This document shows positions 48,961 to 56,999 of a stretch of DNA of 64,000 bases, piece by piece. A program made the position numbers and the translations under genes. Under the pieces are notes generated by a model. That model saw only the letters and a program-made list of their open reading frames with translations, made no database searches and was not told the DNA's origin. The DNA comes from CAYNVQ01 sp964400735. Lineage in GTDB: Bacteria > Acidobacteriota > Aminicenantia > Aminicenantales > Aminicenantaceae. The DNA lies in the NCBI GenBank assembly GCA_964400735.1, contig CAYNVQ010000007.1, positions 62,001 through 126,000 of the forward strand, in the 5' to 3' direction. Every line of letters begins with the position of its first letter. Position 1 is the first letter of the stretch.

Positions 48961-49855
48961 TTTTCTCTCCGACTTTATCTATGAAAATGGCGTTCAGCGA
49001 CGGTTCCCGCACCTCGAACCTGTTGACCCTTATTTTGCCCACCGACTGATTCAGAATAACCTGAGGATCGGATCGCTCCTTCATCTTTATTTCCATGTAT
49101 TTTCCATAGTCATCAACCTTCTCCACTTCGGGAAGGATATGAATAAAGGAGGCATCCCCCTCATAGTCCAAGACGACCATATTTTTTCCATACTCTCGCT
49201 TGATCCGACCCAGGTTTCCCTCCAGAACCTTTTCTGCTTTGTTGATCAAACAGATGTTATCCGAAATCATCTCCACCTGCTCCATCCGATGGGTGGAGAA
49301 GATGATGGTCCTCCCCTCTTTCTTCATCTCCAGCATGATATCCTTTAAAAGCTTGGTATTCACAGGATCTAATCCGCTGAAAGGCTCATCGAGAATGATC
49401 AGGTCCGGCTCATGAATGATCGTGGCGATGAACTGGATTTTTTGCTGCATTCCCCTGGACAGCGCTTCGACCTTTTTGAGTTTCCAATCCGTCAGATCGA
49501 ATCTTTCCAGCCAATCGTCTATTTTTTTATGGACATCATTCCTCTTCAGACCCTTCAACTCCGCCAGGAATAGGAGGAGTTCACCCACTTTCATCTTTGG
49601 ATAGAGGCCACGGTCTTCGGGAAGATAACCTATCCTCGATTTCATGGCTTCATCAATCCGGCGGTCTAAAACCTTGATCGATCCCTCATCTGGAATGATG
49701 ATATTCATCACCATCCGAATGGTGGTTGTTTTCCCTGCCCCATTAGGCCCCAGAAGGCCGTATATAGAACCCTCCGGGATCTCGAAGGAGAGATGTTTCA
49801 CCGCGTAGAAATCACCGAAACGCTTTGAAATGTTCTCGACATCAAGAGCGTTCAT
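48935..49855 (-). CDS. ABC transporter ATP-binding protein (NatA-like)
   Basis: 306 aa. Walker A GPNGAGKTT at 36-44, ABC signature ALSRGMQQKIQFI, Walker B LIILDEPFSGLD and switch histidine in STHRMEQ. After the ABC domain (to about 220), a C-terminal accessory segment of about 80 residues follows, common in DrrA/NatA-type exporters. The first gene of the pair; the permease overlaps its end. It stands divergent from sppA. Confidence 0.92.
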   Translation of the reverse strand: MNALDVENISKRFGDFYAVKHLSFEIPEGSIYGLLGPNGAGKTTTIRMVMNIIIPDEGSIKVLDRRIDEAMKSRIGYLPEDRGLYPKMKVGELLLFLAELKGLKRNDVHKKIDDWLERFDLTDWKLKKVEALSRGMQQKIQFIATIIHEPDLIILDEPFSGLDPVNTKLLKDIMLEMKKEGRTIIFSTHRMEQVEMISDNICLINKAEKVLEGNLGRIKREYGKNMVVLDYEGDASFIHILPEVEKVDDYGKYMEIKMKERSDPQVILNQSVGKIRVNRFEVREPSLNAIFIDKVGEKNAQDTRGH

Positions 49856-50045
49856 AGAATCACCCTTTCTTACTTGTGCTATTATCTTTTTTTCTTCTTT
49901 TTCGTATATTCAAGAAGAAATAGTAAATAAAATGAAGAATAATCGCAACACGTTTGGACAATACAATTGAATGACGATACTTTTTTGTTCCCCTATATTC
50001 ACCGTTTCTGCTATAGTATAGGTTCGAACAGGAACAGGAGGAAAC

Positions 50046-51758
50046 ATGAAAAGAGGAACCTATGTGTTGATCATATTCTTGATTTTTTTCTTCTTGATCA
50101 TCATCACCTTCGCTTCCTTTTTCTACCTGGAGTTCGGCCGGCCTCCTTCGATTAAATCAAATTCCTACCTCGAGATAAATCTCACGGGGAGTTTGGAGGA
50201 AAAAGCATCGCCCGACTTCTTTATGTCCCTATTTGGCATAAGCCCGGCGCTTTCCATGCACGACATCTGGCTCAATTTCCAGAAGGCCAAAAAGGATAGC
50301 CGTATCCAGGCAGTCGTCCTGCGTTTAGGGATGTTGCAATGTGGATGGGCCAAGGTCAACGAACTCAGAGATCTCGTTCTCGACTTCCGCCGCACGGGGA
50401 AAAAAGTCTATGCCACCTTCGAGGAGTCACTCGATGCGGACAAAGAATATTATCTGGCTACCGCCTGCGACCGGATCATCCTTCATCCATCGGGTATCAT
50501 GTTTGTCAACGGAATCGGCGGTCATTTCCCTTTCTTCAAAAAGGGATTGGAAAAACTGGGCATTGAATACGAAGTGGAACACTTCGAAGAATACAAAACA
50601 GCTATGAACGAGTTTACGGAGGAAGGCTTCACTCCTTCGCATAAAGAAATGATGGAATCCATCTACGGTGACATCTATTCTTACTATGTCCAAAAAATCG
50701 CTGAAGCAAGAGGAAAGAGCGAGGAGGAAATCAAGTCTCTCCTCGATTACGGCTTTTTTCAAGGGCCAAAAGCCAAAGAATCCGGGATGGTGGATGATCT
50801 GTTCTACGAAGATGAGCTCCAAGAGGTCCTGCGCGCAAACGGAAGATACCTCACAAAAATATCCCAGGAAAGATATTCAAAGATAGAACCTGCTTCCCTC
50901 GGGCTTTTCAGGGGGAGAAAAATCGCCCTGATCTATGGAATGGGCACTATCCTGACCGGGGAAGGCCTGTACCAAATTATGGGCAGCACGACTGTGGCCC
51001 GGTGGATCAGACAGGCACGACTAGATAAATCCATCGAGGCCATCGTTTTCCGGGTGGATAGCCCCGGAGGCTCGGCGGTCGGATCGGATGAAATCTGGAG
51101 AGAGGTCGTTTTGGCCAAAAAAGAAAAACCGATCGTAGTTTCCATGTCGGATTTAGCCGGCTCGGGCGGATACTGGATTGCCATGTCTGCTCATAAGATC
51201 GTCGCTCAGCCTCAGACCTGGACTGGATCTATCGGAGTAATCTGGGGCAAACCGAATATGATCGAGCTGTACAAGAAACTGGGAGTGACCTCAGAAAAAA
51301 TGACTTTCGGGGATAGAGCGGATATTTTTTCTACTTTCAGAAAATGGACTCCCGAGGAAAGAGCCCTTATTAAAAAAGAAATGTCGTGGACCTATGACCA
51401 ATTCCTGACCAAGGTGGCCGAAGGCCGTAAAATTGCCAAGGAGGAAGTCCATAAAATCGGAAAAGGCAGGGTTTGGACAGGAAATCAGGCTAAGGATAGA
51501 GGGCTAGTGGACGAGCTCGGAGGCTTATCCAAAGCCATCGATATAGCCAAAGAGCTGGCAGGGATTCCGGCTGCCGAACAGGTAAAGCTTGTGGTCCAAC
51601 CCAAAAAAGTCTCCTTTTTTGACATGTTTTTTGGAAGAAGGTTTATCCTATCGAATGAAAGCCGTAACTCCCGGTTGGAAAAAACCATAGCCGCCCTCAA
51701 GCTGCTGGAGACTCCACATATCTGGGCCATCATGCCCTTTTGGACGACCCTCGATTGA
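50046..51758 (+). CDS. sppA: Signal peptide peptidase SppA, 67-kDa double-domain type
   Basis: Inner-membrane Ser/Lys protease that degrades cleaved signal peptides; 570 aa. An N-terminal anchor (YVLIIFLIFFFLIIITFASFFYL) is followed by two SppA/ClpP-fold domains. The general-base lysine is K184 in EEYKTAMNEF (N-domain) and the nucleophile S373 in DLAGSGGYW (C-domain), with SPGGSAVGSDEIW just before. The presence of both domains is the Gram-negative form. AGGAGG lies 6 bases before the ATG, and a TATAGT hexamer about 30 bases upstream may be its -10 box. Confidence 0.93.
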   Translation: MKRGTYVLIIFLIFFFLIIITFASFFYLEFGRPPSIKSNSYLEINLTGSLEEKASPDFFMSLFGISPALSMHDIWLNFQKAKKDSRIQAVVLRLGMLQCGWAKVNELRDLVLDFRRTGKKVYATFEESLDADKEYYLATACDRIILHPSGIMFVNGIGGHFPFFKKGLEKLGIEYEVEHFEEYKTAMNEFTEEGFTPSHKEMMESIYGDIYSYYVQKIAEARGKSEEEIKSLLDYGFFQGPKAKESGMVDDLFYEDELQEVLRANGRYLTKISQERYSKIEPASLGLFRGRKIALIYGMGTILTGEGLYQIMGSTTVARWIRQARLDKSIEAIVFRVDSPGGSAVGSDEIWREVVLAKKEKPIVVSMSDLAGSGGYWIAMSAHKIVAQPQTWTGSIGVIWGKPNMIELYKKLGVTSEKMTFGDRADIFSTFRKWTPEERALIKKEMSWTYDQFLTKVAEGRKIAKEEVHKIGKGRVWTGNQAKDRGLVDELGGLSKAIDIAKELAGIPAAEQVKLVVQPKKVSFFDMFFGRRFILSNESRNSRLEKTIAALKLLETPHIWAIMPFWTTLD

Positions 51759-52179
51759 TTCGAGCATTCCTGAAGCCCGCCACACCGAAAAAAATCATAA
51801 TTGAAGCAGGAAGCCTCGCTGAACAATCTATAAAAATCGACATTCCCGTCTCTTTTTTTTGACAGCAAAAACATTTTGAGGAGCGCTTGTTTTTTCGAGT
51901 TCATAAACCTTCAGGTCGAGGTAGGATGGTTTGGCACCGCCATTTTTGCGAATATCTAACCTGGATTATTCACAAGTCAAAAATCAGGTTGGCCGGCACC
52001 GGGGGAAATGGCGAAAAATGCCGATGCCACGTCAACCCACGCTGCCCTTGCATTCAAGGGATAAAGAAAGACTAAAGAGATATCTGCTTTTATAGGCACC
52101 ATTATTGGAGTATTTCATAGATACGGCTGTAATAGAAAATGATATCGGTATTTTTTATGAATAATTCTGGCTCGTTATG
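51759..52179. other. Intergenic region carrying MITE copy B
   Basis: The convergent gap between sppA and the helicase gene contains about 200 bases without features, then the repeat element at 51960-52170. No gene recognised; no stem-loop with T-tract seen after sppA. Confidence 0.5.
51960..52170. mobile_element. MITE-like element, copy B (inverted relative to copy A)
   Basis: Begins CCTGGATTATTCAC and ends ATGAATAATTCTGG, the same ends as copy A at 22411-22596 in reverse order. Read in reverse, the AATTATTCATAAAAAATACCGATATCATTTTC region matches copy A at nearly every base. The centre has diverged (211 bp versus 186 bp). The left flank is CTAA as in copy A, the right CTCG, so the target duplication is partly decayed. 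No transposase. Confidence 0.66.
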
Positions 52180-55071
52180 TCAATAGGCGAAGGATTCGGG
52201 ACAGATAGTCCTAAAATCACAGAAACTGCAACTGTGCCAGTCAGGTTGAGCCCGAAAATCCTTTCTCCTTATTCCCTTTTCTGCCTGTTTTATCTTCTCC
52301 TCTGCCCTTTGGTATTCCTTCTTTCCCTTCTCGGCATGACCGATGATGTCCGATTCCAAGAAATGGAGCTGTGTTTCCCAAAGAGGCCTGTCCTGAGTGT
52401 TCACGAACGAAAAGGCATACATATTCATCTGAAGGCTTTCTCTCACCAACCGGTCGGCAACCTTCTGGCTTTTGACCGTTGTCGTTTTGAAATCGATGAT
52501 AATGGCACCCTCTTCCCGATAATCCACCCTATCCCAGCGGCCCGTAAACATCACCCCCTCCAGGGGCAGTCTGAATCGCTTTTCAAGAAACCGGGGCAGA
52601 TGGTCGGAGGATTCCTGCCTTCGAAAAAAGAGCCGTAGTGCTCTCTCGCCCGCCTTCTTTCTCATTTCCTCATGCTCACGGCTTAAAAATCCCTCATTGA
52701 CCCAGCGTTCCTCATAGGCTTGAATGAGGTCCTCTTCGGATACCTTTTTCTCCGCCATTCTCATCTTGAGAAAATAATGGATGGTATTGTGCAGAACCCG
52801 GCCGAAAACGAGGTTGTGATGGGGAAGAACGGGAATCCGCATGATATGTTTGAACCGGTAGCGGAGGGGGCAGGTTAGATAATCATCCACCTGAGAAAAG
52901 CTCAGGGAGATGATCCCACTTTCCATAATCTTCTCGGAAGCTGACGGTTCGGCCGTTCGAGGAGCGAACCGTCGAATTTCCTCCAGGGCAGAAGTCCGCT
53001 GAATCTCATCCGGGAGGGCGGGAAGGTCCAGCGCTTCCAGCAGAAAGGGGCTGACCTTCTTGAGCCTTTTGAGACCATAATCTCTGGACCAAGTCAGATA
53101 CAAGAGTTTCTTGGCCCTCGTCATTCCCACATAAAAAAGACGTCTTTCTTCCTGGACATACGTTTCTCCCTCAGGAAAATCTTCCTTTAATATCTCATCG
53201 GGAATCGGAATCTTTTCCCTCTGCAGACGCCCCGGAAAACGGTCGGCGATAAGACTGACCATGAACACAACGGGAAATTCCAATCCTTTGGCTTTATGAA
53301 CCGTCAAGACATTGACAGCATCTTCCTCCAGTTCGGCCTCTGCCGTCGCTGGATTGTCTCCTACCTGCTGGAGGAGTTCCAGATGTTGGACGAAGGAATA
53401 GATGGAATCATCCTCGGCCAGTTCGGCAAATTTCCGGATTTTATCGAAGAATAAACGGATGTTTTTGATCTTCAGTTCAGAGGCGAGATTTCTCTTCGTG
53501 ACGAGCATCTTGAGAAATCCTGATCTTTCCAGGAAAGCATACGCCACATGACCGGCATTGTGGGTGCTGGCGTACTCTACAAAATGCATGAGCTCTCCGA
53601 CAATCCCTTTGATCTTTTTTTCTTCGGAGGCCGAAAGGGTCACCGGAGACTGTCCGTCGGCGACTTTTTTGAAAACATAGTGAAGGGATAGATTTTTTTT
53701 ATGGGCATAGTTGGTCAAGACCGTCAGGCTATAGGGATCGAGCTGATAGAGCTCGGAAAGCGACAGAAAGAAAAGACTTTTGCTGTCTTCGAAATCGGTC
53801 AAGGATTTGATGAATGCCACCAGAATTTTTACTTCCTCCTGACTGTATAATCCACGGCTTCCTGAAAAGCGGAAGGGTATCCCTTTCATATTAAGGGAAC
53901 GTAAAAACGGGTCGGCATCCGCATTACGCCTCACCAGGATGGCCATGTCCTTGAATCGAAAGCGTTCCTTTTGCTTTTCTTCGATAAGTCCGGCCACTCC
54001 ATCAGCCTCATGGGAAAGGGTATCGAAGGTCAGCATGTGGATGCTCTTTTCCGTATCTTCAATGGATGATTTTAAGGTTTTATCGACCTGCTCTTGGACC
54101 TCCAACCGGTATGGGTTATTATGTTGAATGAGTTTGTAGGCCGAGTCGAGTATAGGCTGTGTCGAACGATAGTTTTTGTTCAAAACGATCTTTCTGTAGT
54201 CAGGGTAAATATTTCGAAAGTTATGGATATTGGCCAAGGAGGCCCCTCTAAACCTGAATATGCTCTGGTCGTCATCTCCGACGACCGTCAGATTCCTGTT
54301 GGCGGCAAGAAGTTTGAGCAGCTCAAACTGAACGTAATTCGTGTCTTGAAACTCATCTACAAGGAAGAATTTATATTTCTCTTGAAAAAGTTTCAGGATA
54401 GAGGGTCTCTTTCTGAATAGGTCGACTATAAGAGTGACCTGGTCCTCAAAGTCGATCTTGGCTTCCTCTTCCAGGCGCTTCTGGTAGGAAGTATACACCT
54501 TTGCCATTTCCTTGTGTTTGAAGGCGAGTTCTTTTTCCACTTCATCAGAGGCCTTCTGCTCGAGATGCTCCGCGTAACTCGAATATTCCTGTGGTTTTAT
54601 GTCCTCTTGTTTCAGTCGTTTAATGGCCAAAAGGATGTCTTGAATATACCGGGTTGGCGAGCTCAGGGGCCGATAGTAATCCAGAGGAAATTCAAACAAA
54701 TGTTCTCTAAAAAAAATGGCTTGTTCGACCTCATCCAGGAGCTTGAAATCAGGCGGATACCCGATCTCTATCCCATAATCTCTCAAAACCCGCTCTCCGA
54801 AAGAATTGAATGTACTGATGTCGACAAAGGAATAGCTATAAGGGATCAAAAGATCCACTCGTTCCTCCATCTCGTTGGCAGCCTTTTCTGTAAAGGTAAC
54901 CGCTAATATCTGCTCGGGTTTGGCCATTTTGGACGAGATGAGATAGGCTATTCGATGGGTGATGACCTTCGTTTTGCCCGTTCCAGCTCCGGCGATGATG
55001 ATAAGCGGACCTTCCCCGTAAGTGACAGCTTTTTTCTGCTCGGGATTCAAACCCTTCAGCAATTCTTCCAT
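52180..55071 (-). CDS. UvrD/PcrA-type helicase fused to a PD-(D/E)XK nuclease with Fe-S staple
   Basis: Superfamily 1A helicase-nuclease, 963 aa. Start taken as the ATG at 55071; a TTG at 55086 is poorer. Helicase motifs: GAGTGKT (motif I), DEFQDTN (II), GDDDQSIFRFRGA (III), NYRST (IV), VLTVHKAKGLEFPVVF (V) and YVGMTRAKK (VI). The last 240 residues form a RecB/AddB-type nuclease: a lone Cys in DDYLTCPLRYRFKHI, GRWDRVD and IIDFKT catalytic residues, then a C-terminal CSFCDFRTIC-type trio, which together give the four ligands of the Fe-S staple seen in AddB and Cas4. Probable end-resection or repair enzyme; no AddB partner is adjacent. Confidence 0.88.
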   Translation of the reverse strand: MEELLKGLNPEQKKAVTYGEGPLIIIAGAGTGKTKVITHRIAYLISSKMAKPEQILAVTFTEKAANEMEERVDLLIPYSYSFVDISTFNSFGERVLRDYGIEIGYPPDFKLLDEVEQAIFFREHLFEFPLDYYRPLSSPTRYIQDILLAIKRLKQEDIKPQEYSSYAEHLEQKASDEVEKELAFKHKEMAKVYTSYQKRLEEEAKIDFEDQVTLIVDLFRKRPSILKLFQEKYKFFLVDEFQDTNYVQFELLKLLAANRNLTVVGDDDQSIFRFRGASLANIHNFRNIYPDYRKIVLNKNYRSTQPILDSAYKLIQHNNPYRLEVQEQVDKTLKSSIEDTEKSIHMLTFDTLSHEADGVAGLIEEKQKERFRFKDMAILVRRNADADPFLRSLNMKGIPFRFSGSRGLYSQEEVKILVAFIKSLTDFEDSKSLFFLSLSELYQLDPYSLTVLTNYAHKKNLSLHYVFKKVADGQSPVTLSASEEKKIKGIVGELMHFVEYASTHNAGHVAYAFLERSGFLKMLVTKRNLASELKIKNIRLFFDKIRKFAELAEDDSIYSFVQHLELLQQVGDNPATAEAELEEDAVNVLTVHKAKGLEFPVVFMVSLIADRFPGRLQREKIPIPDEILKEDFPEGETYVQEERRLFYVGMTRAKKLLYLTWSRDYGLKRLKKVSPFLLEALDLPALPDEIQRTSALEEIRRFAPRTAEPSASEKIMESGIISLSFSQVDDYLTCPLRYRFKHIMRIPVLPHHNLVFGRVLHNTIHYFLKMRMAEKKVSEEDLIQAYEERWVNEGFLSREHEEMRKKAGERALRLFFRRQESSDHLPRFLEKRFRLPLEGVMFTGRWDRVDYREEGAIIIDFKTTTVKSQKVADRLVRESLQMNMYAFSFVNTQDRPLWETQLHFLESDIIGHAEKGKKEYQRAEEKIKQAEKGIRRKDFRAQPDWHSCSFCDFRTICPESFAY

Positions 55072-55136
55072 TATTTTTGTCGCCAAGGTGGAGTATTCAA
55101 CCCAAAAAAGAAATCTCCGGAAATCACCCTCAAGGA

Positions 55137-55445
55137 TTAGCGCTTCTTTTTGTCGATGATAACAATTTCGCCGGGGGCCACCAGCCCCAATTTTTCCCGG
55201 GCCTTTTTTTCCACAGCCTGCGGATTCTTCTGCAGCTCCTCGATATCCCTTTCCAACTTCTTTTTCTGTCTCTCGAGTTGATCGATCTTTTGAAGGAGAG
55301 CTTCTTGTTTACGCCTGGTTTGATAAATCTCGATGAATCCCCTCTTGCCAAAAAAAGAAGCCACCATCAAAACGAAAAGAAAAAATCCCACGCTCCCGAT
55401 CATGATTTTTTTTCTGAACGAAGAAGAGCCTTTTTCTTTCTTCAT
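55137..55445 (-). CDS. ftsB: Septum formation initiator DivIC/FtsB
   Basis: 102-aa bitopic protein: basic N-terminus, one membrane helix (IMIGSVGFFLFVLMVASFF, about residues 14-32), then a periplasmic coiled coil (KQEALLQKIDQLERQKKKLERDIEELQ) and the family end EKKAREKLGLVAPGEIVI. Works with FtsQ and FtsL in the divisome; here it is far from the dcw cluster. Its start overlaps the phosphohexomutase stop by 4 bases. Confidence 0.85.
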   Translation of the reverse strand: MKKEKGSSSFRKKIMIGSVGFFLFVLMVASFFGKRGFIEIYQTRRKQEALLQKIDQLERQKKKLERDIEELQKNPQAVEKKAREKLGLVAPGEIVIIDKKKR

Positions 55446-56848
55446 TTTATTCCAAGCAGCTTCATGCCGTTTCTCAACAACTGATTGACTCCCTTTATCG
55501 AGCCCGATTCCGCATAAATCCGTATAATGGGCTCCGTACCTGATGAACGAAGAAGGATCCAGTCGTCCTCGGAAAAATCCAACTTTATGCCGTCGATAGT
55601 CTCTATATTCTGGACTTTCCTCCCCCCGACTTTAGACAGGGAATTGAGCTTCAATTCTACCAGTTTGCCTTCTCGCTCAGGACTGAGAGGTATATTTATC
55701 TGTTTCCCTACCCGCTTGCCATACTTGCCGAACAGATCTTCTACCATCTGTGAAAGACTTTTTCCCACCACTGCCAGCATTTCTACCACAAGCAAACCGG
55801 CAAAAATGCCATCTTTTTCAGGGAGATGATCCCTGATGGCCATACAGGCGCTTTCCTCAGCGCCGAACATAATCTTCCCTTTCAAGAAAAGATCCGCTAG
55901 ATATTTAAATCCCACCGGGGTTTTATAGAGGGCCAGACCATATTTCCGCGCAATCCGGTCCACAAGATGGGTGGTGGCCACAGACCGGGCCACCCCTCCT
56001 CGCCATTTTTTTTCTGTGACAAGATAATCCAAAATGAGAGAGAGGATCAGGTTCTGTATGATAAAATTTCCGTCCTCATCCAGGATCCCGAACCGGTCTC
56101 CATCCGCATCCGTGGCTATCCCCACCTGGCATCCTTTCTCCTTCATCAAAGCTCCCAACTCCTTGAGATTCTCCCTGGAACAAGAAGGCGTGATGCCGCC
56201 AAAATAGGGATCGATGTAGCCATGGATTTCCTCAACGGGGATATGGTTTTCCTCCAAAATCTCGTCGAGATATTCCCGGCTGGTTCCGTAAAGCAGGTCA
56301 ACCGCCACCTTCATCTTCGATTTTCGAATGGCTTCGAAATCGATCTTACTCTGAATGAAGGAAAGATACTCGCGCTGGAGATCGATCCTTTCTATGTATT
56401 CCTCTTTGGGATAGAGCGGGCAGAAGGTGTGTTCCGAAGTCAACAACCTGAGTTCTTTTTCGATTTCGTCCGTAACTTCTGGAAGAGCCGGCGCTCCGGT
56501 TTCTGTGTTGAATTTAAGGCCGTTGTATTCGGGAGGATTGAAAGAAGCCGTAAAATTTATTCCTGCCTGGGCCTTCCTCCTGATAACCTGGTAGGCCTGG
56601 GCCTGTGAGGGCGCATCTCTATCCGACAGGTAAACATGTATCATATTGTGAGAAAGGATCTTAGCTGCCTCAAAAGCGAACCGTTCGGAGAGAAACCGTG
56701 TATCGTAGTTGACAACGACCGATATTTTTCGATCGGGATGCTTTTTCTCCAAATAATTGGCAATCGCCTGGACGACAAACCGTACGTTCTGAAAAGTAAA
56801 TTCTTCCCCCATTACGGCGCGCCAACCTGAAGTGCCGAATTTAATCAT
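55442..56848 (-). CDS. Phosphoglucomutase/phosphomannomutase family protein
   Basis: Alpha-D-phosphohexomutase, 468 aa from the ATG at 56848 (frame open to 56902). The four family sites are seen: phosphoserine loop TASFNPPEYNG (S102), metal loop DADGDRFG, sugar-specificity loop FGAEES, and phosphate-binding RSSGTEP. In the serine loop F103 replaces the histidine that is almost constant in TASHNP. Whether it acts on glucose, mannose or glucosamine phosphates cannot be said. Overlap with the divIC gene shows co-transcription. Confidence 0.88.
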   Translation of the reverse strand: MIKFGTSGWRAVMGEEFTFQNVRFVVQAIANYLEKKHPDRKISVVVNYDTRFLSERFAFEAAKILSHNMIHVYLSDRDAPSQAQAYQVIRRKAQAGINFTASFNPPEYNGLKFNTETGAPALPEVTDEIEKELRLLTSEHTFCPLYPKEEYIERIDLQREYLSFIQSKIDFEAIRKSKMKVAVDLLYGTSREYLDEILEENHIPVEEIHGYIDPYFGGITPSCSRENLKELGALMKEKGCQVGIATDADGDRFGILDEDGNFIIQNLILSLILDYLVTEKKWRGGVARSVATTHLVDRIARKYGLALYKTPVGFKYLADLFLKGKIMFGAEESACMAIRDHLPEKDGIFAGLLVVEMLAVVGKSLSQMVEDLFGKYGKRVGKQINIPLSPEREGKLVELKLNSLSKVGGRKVQNIETIDGIKLDFSEDDWILLRSSGTEPIIRIYAESGSIKGVNQLLRNGMKLLGIK

Positions 56849-56999
56849 TCTGTTTGATTGGTAAATTAACATAACAGGGGGCCAAAAAGCAACCCAATAC
56901 ACGGTTGTGTTTGAACTTCTCGACTTCTTGCTGTATCATTCGGACGGGCATTCGTACGGGAACAGGCAACGCCTACATTGCAACAAGGCTCGAACTAGA

